Source: Larkinella sp. C7
GTDB lineage: Bacteria > Bacteroidota > Bacteroidia > Cytophagales > Spirosomataceae
Direction of reading: 5' to 3'
Assembly: GCF_006149005.1 (NCBI RefSeq)
Contig: NZ_VBSL01000002.1
Location: forward strand, 547,466-611,465
DNA length: 64,000 nucleotides
Of this stretch, positions 17,480 to 24,776 are shown one piece after another; positions within the stretch are counted from its first letter, which is position 1, and every line of letters begins with the position of its first letter. Position numbers and translations under genes: made by a program. The notes beneath the pieces are model-generated. The model was not told the origin of the DNA, made no database searches, and saw nothing but the letters and a program-made list of their open reading frames with translations.

Positions 17480-17674
17480 ATGCCACAAATAACTAACTCA
17501 GTGTTCTGGTCGGATGATTTACCTAATGATCCTGAAGCACTCAAAGCCTGTATCCATCGGCAAGCTATTCTGCTCGGTTACCAGCTTATTGAACTCGATC
17601 ATTTGCAAGAAGATTTGCGGCAATTGAAGCGGCAAAACCGACGCTTAAAAACGTTACTTACCCCAACCAATTAA
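17480..17674 (+). CDS. small coiled-coil protein downstream of integrase
   Basis: A 64-aa protein beginning MPQITNSVFWSDDLPNDPEAL and ending in a heptad-rich helix (LIELDHLQEDLRQLKRQN). The pattern LPxDPxALK...L followed by a leucine zipper resembles the N-terminal leucine-zipper region of IS66 TnpC transposases, but nothing of the transposase body is present. It is probably translated together with the integrase (2-bp gap) and is followed directly by a terminator. The function is unknown. It may be an accessory recombination or regulatory factor. Confidence 0.55.
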   Translation: MPQITNSVFWSDDLPNDPEALKACIHRQAILLGYQLIELDHLQEDLRQLKRQNRRLKTLLTPTN

Positions 17675-17680
17675 ATAAAG

Positions 17681-17706
17681 AAGCCCTGCCAATTCTGGCG
17701 GGGCTT
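17681..17706 (+). terminator. hairpin after the integrase operon
   Basis: Arms 17681-17691 (AAGCCCTGCCA) and 17696-17706 (TGGCGGGGCTT) pair with one G-T pair around a 4-nt loop, 6 bp after the stop of the small gene. There is no strong T-run, so termination may be partial. Confidence 0.6.
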
Positions 17707-17749
17707 ACTCAATCAGCTATTATTAAACTTTAAGAACAGCGCAAAATTA

Positions 17750-19015
17750 ATGAATAAAACCAATTTACCAGCCCAAGAAAAAGGATTGCCCACAAAGAGA
17801 AAAGAGAAAAATCCCGAATCATTAACAGCAATACAGAGCAAACGTGGGCTGATTGAAGAGTATATTTCGTTTCACTTCCAATTCCGTTATAACGTTCTAA
17901 ATGGCCGGATTGAATACTGTGAGAAAGCAAAAGACGATTTTAAAGCGTTAGAGGATTACTCGCTTAATTCCATCGTTCGTCAGATCGACTACAAAACGGG
18001 AATATCCACCAGTCCGGAAAAGCTAAAGGTTATTCTCAAATCGGATTTTACACCCCGCTACAATCCCATCCAATCCTATTTCCAATCTTTACCAATTCCT
18101 TGTTCCTCGGATACGCCAACTATCAAGGCATTGGCACAAACGGTGCAAACAGAGGACAGTAATCTATTTTGTCTTAGTCTGACCAAATGGCTAGTAGCCA
18201 GTATTGCTAACGCCTTCCAGGCAGATGGCTGCCAGAATCAAACTTGTTTAGTGCTGACTGGCTCCCAGGGAGCCTTTAAAACTACCTGGCTGAATTTATT
18301 ATGTCCTCCCGCCCTGATAAGCTATTTGTTCTGTGGCAAAATAAACCTGGAAAGTAAAGACACGCTTATCCTCTTGGGTGAAAAATTTATTGTCAATCTG
18401 GACGATCAATTGCACAGCTTGAATAAACGGGATGGCGATACGGTCAAAACCTTTATTACTCAGGGTAAGATTACCATTCGCAGGCCTTATGATGCCCTTT
18501 CCTCGGAATTGCCACGTATTGCTTCCTTTCTCGGCAGTGTTAATGGCAACAACTTTCTAACTGATCCCACAGGTAGCCGCCGTTTTTTACCATTTGAGGC
18601 TTACAGCATCGACATCAACACGGCGAAAGAACTTAACATTAATCAGGCATGGGCTGAAGCTTATCAACTCTTTCGGCAGGGATACAGATATTGGTTCACA
18701 ATGGAAGAAACGGCAGAAATGTTCGCCAACAATGAACGTTTCCAGGACATTACGCCCGAATATGAGCTTTTACTGGAGCATTATGAACCTGTCGATGACC
18801 AGGTTACTAACGCCCTCTATTTGACCACCACAGCCATTAAAACGTATCTAAATTCATTCACCCGTCAGGAGATTCGTTCTAAGCAGTTAGGTGAAGCACT
18901 AACTAAGCTCAAATTCAGCCGCAAGAGCAAAAGAATAAATGGGAATTCGCTGTATGTATGGGTAGTAAGGGAGCGCTTAGTCACGGAGATAAATGAACAT
19001 ACAAAACGATTGTAA
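17750..19015 (+). CDS. VapE-like superfamily 3 helicase/ATPase
   Basis: A 421-aa protein of the virulence-associated E type. Walker A is at residues 171-179 (GSQGAFKTTW) and Walker B near 213-219 (FIVNLDD). The VapE signature of a lysine-driven loop and arginine finger is visible in TVKTFITQGKITIRRPYD and NFLTDPTGSRRFLPFE (about 231-283). VapE proteins accompany primases in phage satellites and integrative elements and probably unwind the element's origin. The primase-like gene lies 318 bp downstream, with an iteron-type array between them. The N-terminal 110 residues are not recognised. Confidence 0.85.
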   Translation: MNKTNLPAQEKGLPTKRKEKNPESLTAIQSKRGLIEEYISFHFQFRYNVLNGRIEYCEKAKDDFKALEDYSLNSIVRQIDYKTGISTSPEKLKVILKSDFTPRYNPIQSYFQSLPIPCSSDTPTIKALAQTVQTEDSNLFCLSLTKWLVASIANAFQADGCQNQTCLVLTGSQGAFKTTWLNLLCPPALISYLFCGKINLESKDTLILLGEKFIVNLDDQLHSLNKRDGDTVKTFITQGKITIRRPYDALSSELPRIASFLGSVNGNNFLTDPTGSRRFLPFEAYSIDINTAKELNINQAWAEAYQLFRQGYRYWFTMEETAEMFANNERFQDITPEYELLLEHYEPVDDQVTNALYLTTTAIKTYLNSFTRQEIRSKQLGEALTKLKFSRKSKRINGNSLYVWVVRERLVTEINEHTKRL

Positions 19016-19030
19016 GCCTAGCGATTACAG

Positions 19031-19080
19031 AAAGGGTAGTAAGTGGATAATTGAAATCCACTTACTACCCTTTGGTTTTT
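19031..19080 (+). repeat. perfect 18-bp inverted repeat carrying two iteron copies
   Basis: Arms 19031-19048 and 19056-19073 are exact reverse complements around a 7-nt loop (AATTGAA), and the right arm is followed by GGTTTTT. Each arm contains one copy of the 9-mer CTTACTACC. It may terminate vapE, act as an origin hairpin, or do both. Confidence 0.75.
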
Positions 19081-19288
19081 CAAATAATACACAAATCGGG
19101 TATAAACTACTCAATGTCAGCATCTTACCAGATCGCTTTTTAAATTATTCATACTTGTTCTTACTACCTTACTACCAAGGATCAAAAAGCCGGTTTCTAG
19201 CCCAATTAAGCCTTTTTTAAGTCGTAAGAATCAACTTACTACCCACTTACTACGCTCTTACTACCAAGATTGGTAGTAAGGTAGTAAG
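19035..19288. repeat. iteron-like array of CTTACTACC, candidate replication origin
   Basis: Nine copies of the 9-mer CTTACTACC, counted on both strands, occur in 254 bp: 19035-19043 (minus), 19061, 19160, 19168, 19235, 19246 (one mismatch), 19257, and 19272 and 19280 (minus). Three copies are phased at exactly 11 bp (19235/19246/19257). Two pairs overlap by one base (19160/19168 and 19272/19280). The stretch 19257-19280 forms a second perfect hairpin with 11-bp arms and a 2-nt centre. The region separates the VapE-like helicase from the primase, a usual place for a satellite or plasmid origin. Confidence 0.7.
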
Positions 19289-19333
19289 ATATATTGAAGT
19301 CAACTGAAAAAGCCCACAAAGAAAAAAGTCAAT

Positions 19334-20218
19334 ATGATTACTTCACAATCCATTCAATTTGCCAAAGCGGTAGCTATTGAAGATTACCTGGCGTATCGGG
19401 GTTTTAAACCTGCTAGTCAACGCGGCCAACGTCTCGTCTATTATTCACCTTTCCGTACGGAAAGTACGCCCTCATTTTCGGTCAATACGGCGATTAATCG
19501 ATACAAAGATTTTGGAAGCTCTGAAGCTGGAGACGATGTGATCCGTCTAGTGCAACAACTAAATGGATGTAGCTTTTCAACTGCGGTCGCTGAATTAAGC
19601 CAGTTTGCCGGATTAGAAAATAAACCTCACTTTTCTTTTAGTGGGCAAATTCAGCATACAGCAATCACAGAGGAAATACACTCGGTCAAACTGCTGGCAA
19701 ATACACATCTGATCCGTTACGTTGAAAGCCGCAAAATCAGCTTTCCCATTGCTCGCCGTTACTGCCAGGAGGTTTACTATAGCCAGCAGGGAAAAAACCT
19801 ATTTGCGTTAGGTTTTGCGAATGATCGAGGTGGATATGCTCTACGGAATGGGGTTGGTACTAAGCGCAATTTAGGACCAGCGGGGTACACGACAATTGAT
19901 GTTCCAAAAAGTACGACAATCAACCTATTTGAAGGGGTATTTGATTTCTTATCTGCACTGGAATATTATGGGCGCAGCACTCCTACTTTCCCAACCTTGG
20001 TACTCAATTCTACCACTAATTTGGAAAGTGCCTTGCCGGTGCTGGAAAGTTATAAACAGATAAATGCCTTTTTCGACAATGATTCAGCAGGCCAAATTGC
20101 CTTAAGTAAACTTTCCAAACTGGAACTTTCTATTGTCAACCGCTCTATGCTATACGCCAATCATAAAGATTTTAACGCCTTTTGGATGGAAAGTGCGCCC
20201 AAACACTTTCCACATTAA
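19334..20218 (+). CDS. Toprim-domain DNA primase-like protein
   Basis: A 294-aa protein. The N-terminal 95 residues keep the layout of a CHC2 primase zinc domain (VYYSPFRTESTPSFSVN, YKDFGSSEAGDDVIRLVQQL) but lack the zinc-binding Cys/His residues. Residues 195-255 form a Toprim core with E200 (INLFEGVFDFLSAL) and the D248/D250 pair (INAFFDNDSAG). Similar small primases are found on Bacteroidota mobilisable elements. With the VapE-like protein and the repeat array it makes a compact replication module. It is followed by a perfect 16-bp palindrome. Confidence 0.82.
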   Translation: MITSQSIQFAKAVAIEDYLAYRGFKPASQRGQRLVYYSPFRTESTPSFSVNTAINRYKDFGSSEAGDDVIRLVQQLNGCSFSTAVAELSQFAGLENKPHFSFSGQIQHTAITEEIHSVKLLANTHLIRYVESRKISFPIARRYCQEVYYSQQGKNLFALGFANDRGGYALRNGVGTKRNLGPAGYTTIDVPKSTTINLFEGVFDFLSALEYYGRSTPTFPTLVLNSTTNLESALPVLESYKQINAFFDNDSAGQIALSKLSKLELSIVNRSMLYANHKDFNAFWMESAPKHFPH

Positions 20219-20227
20219 ACTTTCGGG

Positions 20228-20269
20228 CTTTCCACTTTCCAATTTTTTACAATATTGGAAAGTGGAAAG
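20228..20269. repeat. perfect 16-bp inverted repeat of CTTTCCA units
   Basis: Arms 20228-20243 and 20254-20269 are exact reverse complements around a 10-nt loop and start 10 bp after the primase stop. Each arm contains two direct CTTTCC units. Further CTTTCCA copies lie at the end of the primase gene and near 20440. It could be a terminator without a T-run, or a protein-binding or origin element. Confidence 0.6.
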
Positions 20270-20367
20270 TCCAAATTATATAATACACTGATTATCAATA
20301 ATTTATCTATATTGTAAAAGTTGCACCCAGTTTTTTAGTTAAACTACTGTTTAACAGATGATTACCG

Positions 20368-20398
20368 AAAAACACCCCCCATTTTTAGGTGTTTTTTT
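20368..20398 (+). terminator. rho-independent terminator
   Basis: Arms AAAAACACC (20368-20376) and GGTGTTTTT (20388-20396) with an 11-nt loop and a T-run continuing to 20398. It closes the plus-strand replication operon of the island. Confidence 0.7.
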
Positions 20399-21041
20399 CT
20401 TTATTGACCCCGCCCTTTAACGATTTTGGAAATTTCTACTTTCCAATTTCCGAATATATGAATTTAAGGTCTGAGTTGTTTGTGGTACCGAAATATGGTA
20501 GATACAAAAGCAACGAGACAATTAACTTTAATTCCCACCATAGAATGCAAGCTGCTCAGCACCCTCTATATAGTCACAACTTATAACAAATAATGAAACT
20601 AGTACTGAGAACCACTGCCCAGTCAAAACACCTTGTGTAAGCCACCATAGATATTGTCCATAGCAACCCACCTATCCCTATCCTATTCACTATCCATCTT
20701 TGTGCAGTTTAATATCTCCAATGGCTCACTGAAGCTAAAATGCTCTACTATTCGCTTCTACAATCTACACGTAATTTATCGGATTGGCTTTGAGCTGCCG
20801 CTGTATCACTAATACTATTCCGACTAAATGAAAAACTGATTACATACAGCCCACAACATGGTTATCAGTTGGTTAGTGGCCATGAGTAGGTTTGAACAAG
20901 GAAAAAAAGAAACGGTAAGAGACCCAGAATGCATCTGTAAAAATTTCCTATAAATTACTTACAAAACAAAAAGTGGGTAATCTAAACTTTAACGAATTGG
21001 CAATGGTAATTTTATGTAAAAGTAGACTTAAAGGAAAGATC
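20399..21041. other. intergenic between replication module and cargo, no gene seen
   Basis: About 640 bp of AT-rich sequence without a convincing gene. A 65-codon plus-strand frame at 20389-20586 overlaps the terminator and has no family-like features. No promoter was identified. Confidence 0.4.
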
Positions 21042-22034
21042 CTATGCAAGATCAAGAAAGTCTTTACTAGAGCAAACTAACGTTGTTATACCTTCGCTAT
21101 CGAATACAACTTTGCTTTTTTTATAAGTCCGTTTATCATTTGTAACAAATACATCGCAATGAGCAGCATAAAAGCAATGCAATGAATCATTAAACAAATT
21201 GCCATACATGTTTTTCGAATTAAGCTTATCAGAATTATAGCCAAAAAAGTCTAGGGTCAAATATTTATGGATTATTTTATCTTGATTTGTAATCTCATAA
21301 AAAGGGTTATTGTCCGTTGGTTGAGACAATTCACTAAATGTTTTCCCTAAAATTGTATTGGGCATGAAGCTATCCAGTTGCTCAATGGCATTATCAACCG
21401 AACCAATATGTGGATTTATTTTAAGTTGTTCTTTAAATATTTTTCTCAGTTCATTATATACTGATGGATTATTATAAATTTCTTTAAATAAACAAATTAC
21501 ATCTTTTATTACTGCATACATAGAATTTTCTATCTGAGAGCATTGAAAAAGAGATGCAAAAAAAGGCTGTGAATTCTTTAAATCAATAAAATTTATATTA
21601 TGAGGTAACAATTTATATGAATCAAATATACCCTTATATAATATTGCAACCGAGTCTTCATTTGAACCTTCAAATAATGTATCAAATACATTAAAATTCA
21701 CTTCATTGTTTTCGATTAATGTGTTAAAATGCTCTACGGCAAGACGGCTATGCCATTTTGGATATTCATCTCCCCAGTACTGGGTTAAGCATATATTGTT
21801 AGTTAGTAACGATATGAAATTGAGAGAATTCTGTACACGCTCATTTTCTCCTTTAACGTAACTTTTATATAAATCATTGAGATGAGCATTTGAATATGGA
21901 ATAACAAAAGTAGAATCTCCTTTTTGTAAATACTCTTTAATTTGTCTAAATTGAATCTTTAAGTCTGTATCTTCAATACTTTCGCAATTAGCTAAGTTCG
22001 TAAAAATATTCCAATCTAAATAAATAGTCTTCAT
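21042..22034 (-). CDS. PIN-like nuclease domain protein (island cargo)
   Basis: A 330-aa protein, strongly AT-rich in codon use. The N-terminus MKTIYLDWNIFTNL has the first-strand Asp (D7) of PIN-like RNases. The C-terminal part FNDSLHCFYAAHCDVFVTND gives D283, D294 and D300 in the arrangement of the other PIN acidic residues. The middle (about 60-270) is a long helical insertion not found in small VapC toxins. PIN proteins are Mg2+-dependent ribonucleases that often act as toxins or defence effectors. The gene lies 24 bp downstream of the 692-aa gene and is surely co-transcribed with it. The substrate and trigger are unknown. Confidence 0.7.
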   Translation of the reverse strand: MKTIYLDWNIFTNLANCESIEDTDLKIQFRQIKEYLQKGDSTFVIPYSNAHLNDLYKSYVKGENERVQNSLNFISLLTNNICLTQYWGDEYPKWHSRLAVEHFNTLIENNEVNFNVFDTLFEGSNEDSVAILYKGIFDSYKLLPHNINFIDLKNSQPFFASLFQCSQIENSMYAVIKDVICLFKEIYNNPSVYNELRKIFKEQLKINPHIGSVDNAIEQLDSFMPNTILGKTFSELSQPTDNNPFYEITNQDKIIHKYLTLDFFGYNSDKLNSKNMYGNLFNDSLHCFYAAHCDVFVTNDKRTYKKSKVVFDSEGITTLVCSSKDFLDLA

Positions 22035-22058
22035 ATCTATAAATTTAACAGAAATGAT

Positions 22059-24137
22059 CTAAATTACTGAAGAATAATCACTCCAAAAAGCCCCTAGAAC
22101 ACTGCATTTTTGAACTATCTTTGTAATATTATTGTCAAATAAAGCTGAATAAGGACTATCCATATAATCATGATTTGTCTTGCTACAAATCACGTCTTCA
22201 TAAATAAAAGCCGGAGCAATGAAAAGATCACCTTTTTTGATTAGCTTACTAATGTAAGGTTTATCTTTTGGAATCTTCATTTCATAATTTAATCCATTTT
22301 TGGTATTTTTGAATCTTATATTAGTATCATTTCCAACATTCTTTCTATCAAAAAACAGAACACCATCACCTTTAATTATGGATGATATATCAGGTATATT
22401 CTTATAATTAAAACGCTTTAAATATTTTGATTGATGCTCAAGCCAAATATTTACTTGTGATCGTGTTGCCGGAAATGGTGGACAAGATAACATCCAGTCA
22501 GCTATGTCTTTTACGTGACCAGCTACACTGATTCTTACCTCTTTTTCTTCAAGGTTCCATCCTAGTGTAAACGAAATCACTTTGTGCGCACCCTTTTCGA
22601 TATATTTATTTACAATTTCCTTTATTGCTATTAAAGTTTTCATTGCTTGGTTACTTCCATATTTTCCTCCGTGGAAAAGCAAAGGAATGTTCCAGTAGGC
22701 ATCTTTACTTTGTATCAAGCATAGGCTTTTCGGTATTTTTAAGTCAACATTTTCTTTTTGCAGAAGTTTTTTTATTTCAACAATATTAAATTCAATCGCA
22801 GAATGTTCCCCATTGCTAGTGGTGATTGTGTCATAGTTAGATATTGAAATTACATCTTTTGTCTCATTCTTTTCGTGGTATGAATACAGAAGTCGAACCC
22901 CATCTCCTTCTTTCATAGAATATGGGACAAAGTTTGATATATCTTCTGGACCTATATCTTCCTTTCTATTAAAGTCATCTAATTCTATGTTAAAATACTC
23001 GTATATCAGTCTATTGCCTTGGTAATAATGAGTTGTTAAAGTTTTCCATTCTTCAATAGGTAATTTCCCGTCAATTCTAAATAATTTATTATAATCACTT
23101 CTACGACCAAATTCTGTCATATTGCAGTATGACCTTTCTAAGAATAAATCTTCATCATATATCCTTACTGCTCCATCAAAATGATCAAATATTTTTTTAT
23201 CACTAAGATAAATTGAGTGAACGTATCTACAACCATATTTATCTCCTAGAGCAGGTTTATCAAGTGTTCTTACTTCTTCCGATTGCAATGTATGCTCATT
23301 CTCATTTATTGTCCATTCTACCTCTAGTCTTTCTAAATTACTCATTATAGATTCTATTTCATCATTTTTGTATATTGACAAACCTTGCTTTATTTGTTCA
23401 ATATTGTCATTATATGTAGGTCCATACCAATATTCCAATTCATGATTTTCTGAATATGAAGGAGAGTATCCAATCATATCAAAATCAATAGCAATTTTCA
23501 TTTTTATGTCTGTATTATTTGATAGAGACATAAAAGCATCTAAAAAAATAAAATGAAAGTTGTTTATTCTTGATAAGGATCTTCTAAAATATTGATGAGC
23601 AAAAATTGATAATTTAAGATATTTATGAAAGAAAATTCCTTGACCATGGTAATTAAAATCCTTTAATAACTTATCAATAGGAATCAATTTATCTCGATCA
23701 TTATTTCTTAATAAATCTAACTTTGGAAAAATTTTTGCAACAATATTTGAATCAACATAAGCAGCACACCCTGAATACAAAAACTCTTTCTCGGAGCTTA
23801 CATGATTTTCAATTAGTGGAATAAATTCCTTATAGTATTCTTTTTCAATCTGCTTCTGTTCTTTTATGATGTGATTATAAAATCTTTTATAAATATTTTC
23901 ACTATCAATTTGATTTTCCGCAGTTAAAAACATCCCTACACTCTTTGCCATATGGGGTTCAAAATATAATCCTAGGAGTTGAATCCAACCTATTAGGCGA
24001 TGTCTATCATGACTAATATTAGAAGGAATGCCATATGGAACATTTTGCCATGTTGCATCTTCTAATGCTCCTAATGAGAATCTGTACCCATACCTATTTA
24101 CAGAATCTGAGCTTAATACAGCTACAGTCGATTTCAT
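22059..24137 (-). CDS. large protein of unknown function, first gene of the cargo operon
   Basis: A 692-aa protein; I do not recognise it as a whole. The N-terminal 60 residues (SSDSVNRYGYRFSLGALED ... SNISHDRHRLIGW, with H43 and D44) resemble the start of HK97-type prohead proteases, where a D-x-VNR-x-G strand precedes a HD..IG strand. The rest is mixed alpha/beta with many aromatic and charged residues and no transmembrane segment, P-loop or zinc motif that I can see. Codon use is very AT-rich compared with the host. It starts about 230 bp from the tmRNA end and runs straight into the PIN gene. A sensor or regulator role for the PIN effector is inference only. Confidence 0.6.
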   Translation of the reverse strand: MKSTVAVLSSDSVNRYGYRFSLGALEDATWQNVPYGIPSNISHDRHRLIGWIQLLGLYFEPHMAKSVGMFLTAENQIDSENIYKRFYNHIIKEQKQIEKEYYKEFIPLIENHVSSEKEFLYSGCAAYVDSNIVAKIFPKLDLLRNNDRDKLIPIDKLLKDFNYHGQGIFFHKYLKLSIFAHQYFRRSLSRINNFHFIFLDAFMSLSNNTDIKMKIAIDFDMIGYSPSYSENHELEYWYGPTYNDNIEQIKQGLSIYKNDEIESIMSNLERLEVEWTINENEHTLQSEEVRTLDKPALGDKYGCRYVHSIYLSDKKIFDHFDGAVRIYDEDLFLERSYCNMTEFGRRSDYNKLFRIDGKLPIEEWKTLTTHYYQGNRLIYEYFNIELDDFNRKEDIGPEDISNFVPYSMKEGDGVRLLYSYHEKNETKDVISISNYDTITTSNGEHSAIEFNIVEIKKLLQKENVDLKIPKSLCLIQSKDAYWNIPLLFHGGKYGSNQAMKTLIAIKEIVNKYIEKGAHKVISFTLGWNLEEKEVRISVAGHVKDIADWMLSCPPFPATRSQVNIWLEHQSKYLKRFNYKNIPDISSIIKGDGVLFFDRKNVGNDTNIRFKNTKNGLNYEMKIPKDKPYISKLIKKGDLFIAPAFIYEDVICSKTNHDYMDSPYSALFDNNITKIVQKCSVLGAFWSDYSSVI

Positions 24138-24333
24138 AATTAATAACTTTTGAATAGCATTAAAAGATTATAACATAAGTCTCAATCTAAGTAGGCTTAT
24201 TCTCTGGTAATAGTAGCCGAATGATATTTGCACATACGTTCCATGAAGTTAATAGATTTAATACTTCTATTAAGTCAATCATAAGTAGCATTATCTAAGT
24301 GCATTTCGGGTTACAGAAAGGTGATTTTACAAA

Positions 24334-24368
24334 AAAAACCTCGAAAACATAAAGTTTTCGAGGTTTTT
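24334..24368 (-). terminator. current tmRNA terminator (perfect 15-bp hairpin)
   Basis: Arms 24334-24348 and 24354-24368 pair perfectly around ATAAA. On the minus strand, downstream of the tmRNA, the hairpin ends in an eight-T run. It abuts the attachment repeat at 24369 and belongs to the island, so the element supplies the tmRNA with a new terminator. Confidence 0.8.
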
Positions 24369-24381
24369 GTGGAGACGCAGG
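24369..24381. repeat. right attachment site, GTGGAGACGCAGG, within tmRNA 3' end
   Basis: Identical to 14925-14937. It covers the 3' acceptor strand of the tmRNA and the first T-stem base pairs, so integration keeps the tmRNA gene intact. Confidence 0.8.
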
Positions 24382-24739
24382 GAGTCGAACCCTGGTCCAG
24401 ACAAGGAAACCGTCGTGCTTTCTACATGCTTAGATGCGATTGGGATTGTCGGGAATCGGTCAGGCCCGCATCACGCCGTACCTCATCCTTAGGTATTTTT
24501 GTCTCGCTCCGTAGTCAACACCATTACCGGAACCAGCGCTGCGAGTCGATGCCCCAGATTCCAACCCAGCAGCACGTAGGGTCGGTGGGACAATGGCATT
24601 TGCTAATCCTCCGGATTAAGCAGCCATGGCGTAGTTATATTCGCCAGTTATTGTGTGAAGGTTTGTTATACAGGAAATGCCCTCAACTCCCGGCATGCTT
24701 ACACGCAGCGTCAACAAGCTGTCAATTCCGGTCGTCCCC
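24370..24739 (-). ncRNA. ssrA: transfer-messenger RNA (tmRNA)
   Basis: A 370-nt minus-strand gene. The 5' end GGGGACG (24739-24733) pairs with CGTCTCC at the 3' end to form the acceptor stem, with discriminator A at 24370 and no encoded CCA. The T arm reads CAGGG-TTCGACT-CCCTG. The tag frame is at 24645-24616 and encodes GEYNYAMAA followed by TAA, close to known Bacteroidota tags. The RNA rescues stalled ribosomes and tags the products for proteolysis. Its 3' end is the integration site of the neighbouring island. Confidence 0.93.
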
Positions 24740-24762
24740 AGAAACGTGTGCTAAGAATAACG

Positions 24763-24770
24763 CAAAGGTA
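24763..24770 (-). promoter_or_regulatory. ssrA: -7 promoter element TACCTTTG of ssrA
   Basis: Exact TAnnTTTG match on the minus strand, 23 bp upstream of the mature tmRNA 5' end. It implies a short leader removed by processing. It lies just beyond the stop of the ferritin-like gene side; no good -33 element is seen. Confidence 0.5.
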
Positions 24771-24776
24771 CAGAAA

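Noticed and set aside
19031-19288. CRISPR-like array
   Set aside because: Repeats are only 9 bp, occur on both strands with irregular or overlapping spacing, and there are no cas genes. They fit iterons instead.
20389-20586. 65-codon frame after the primase
   Set aside because: It starts inside a terminator T-run and its composition is that of AT-rich non-coding DNA.
21042-22034. Classical VapBC toxin-antitoxin pair
   Set aside because: The PIN-like protein is more than twice the VapC length and its partner is a 692-aa protein rather than a small DNA-binding antitoxin.
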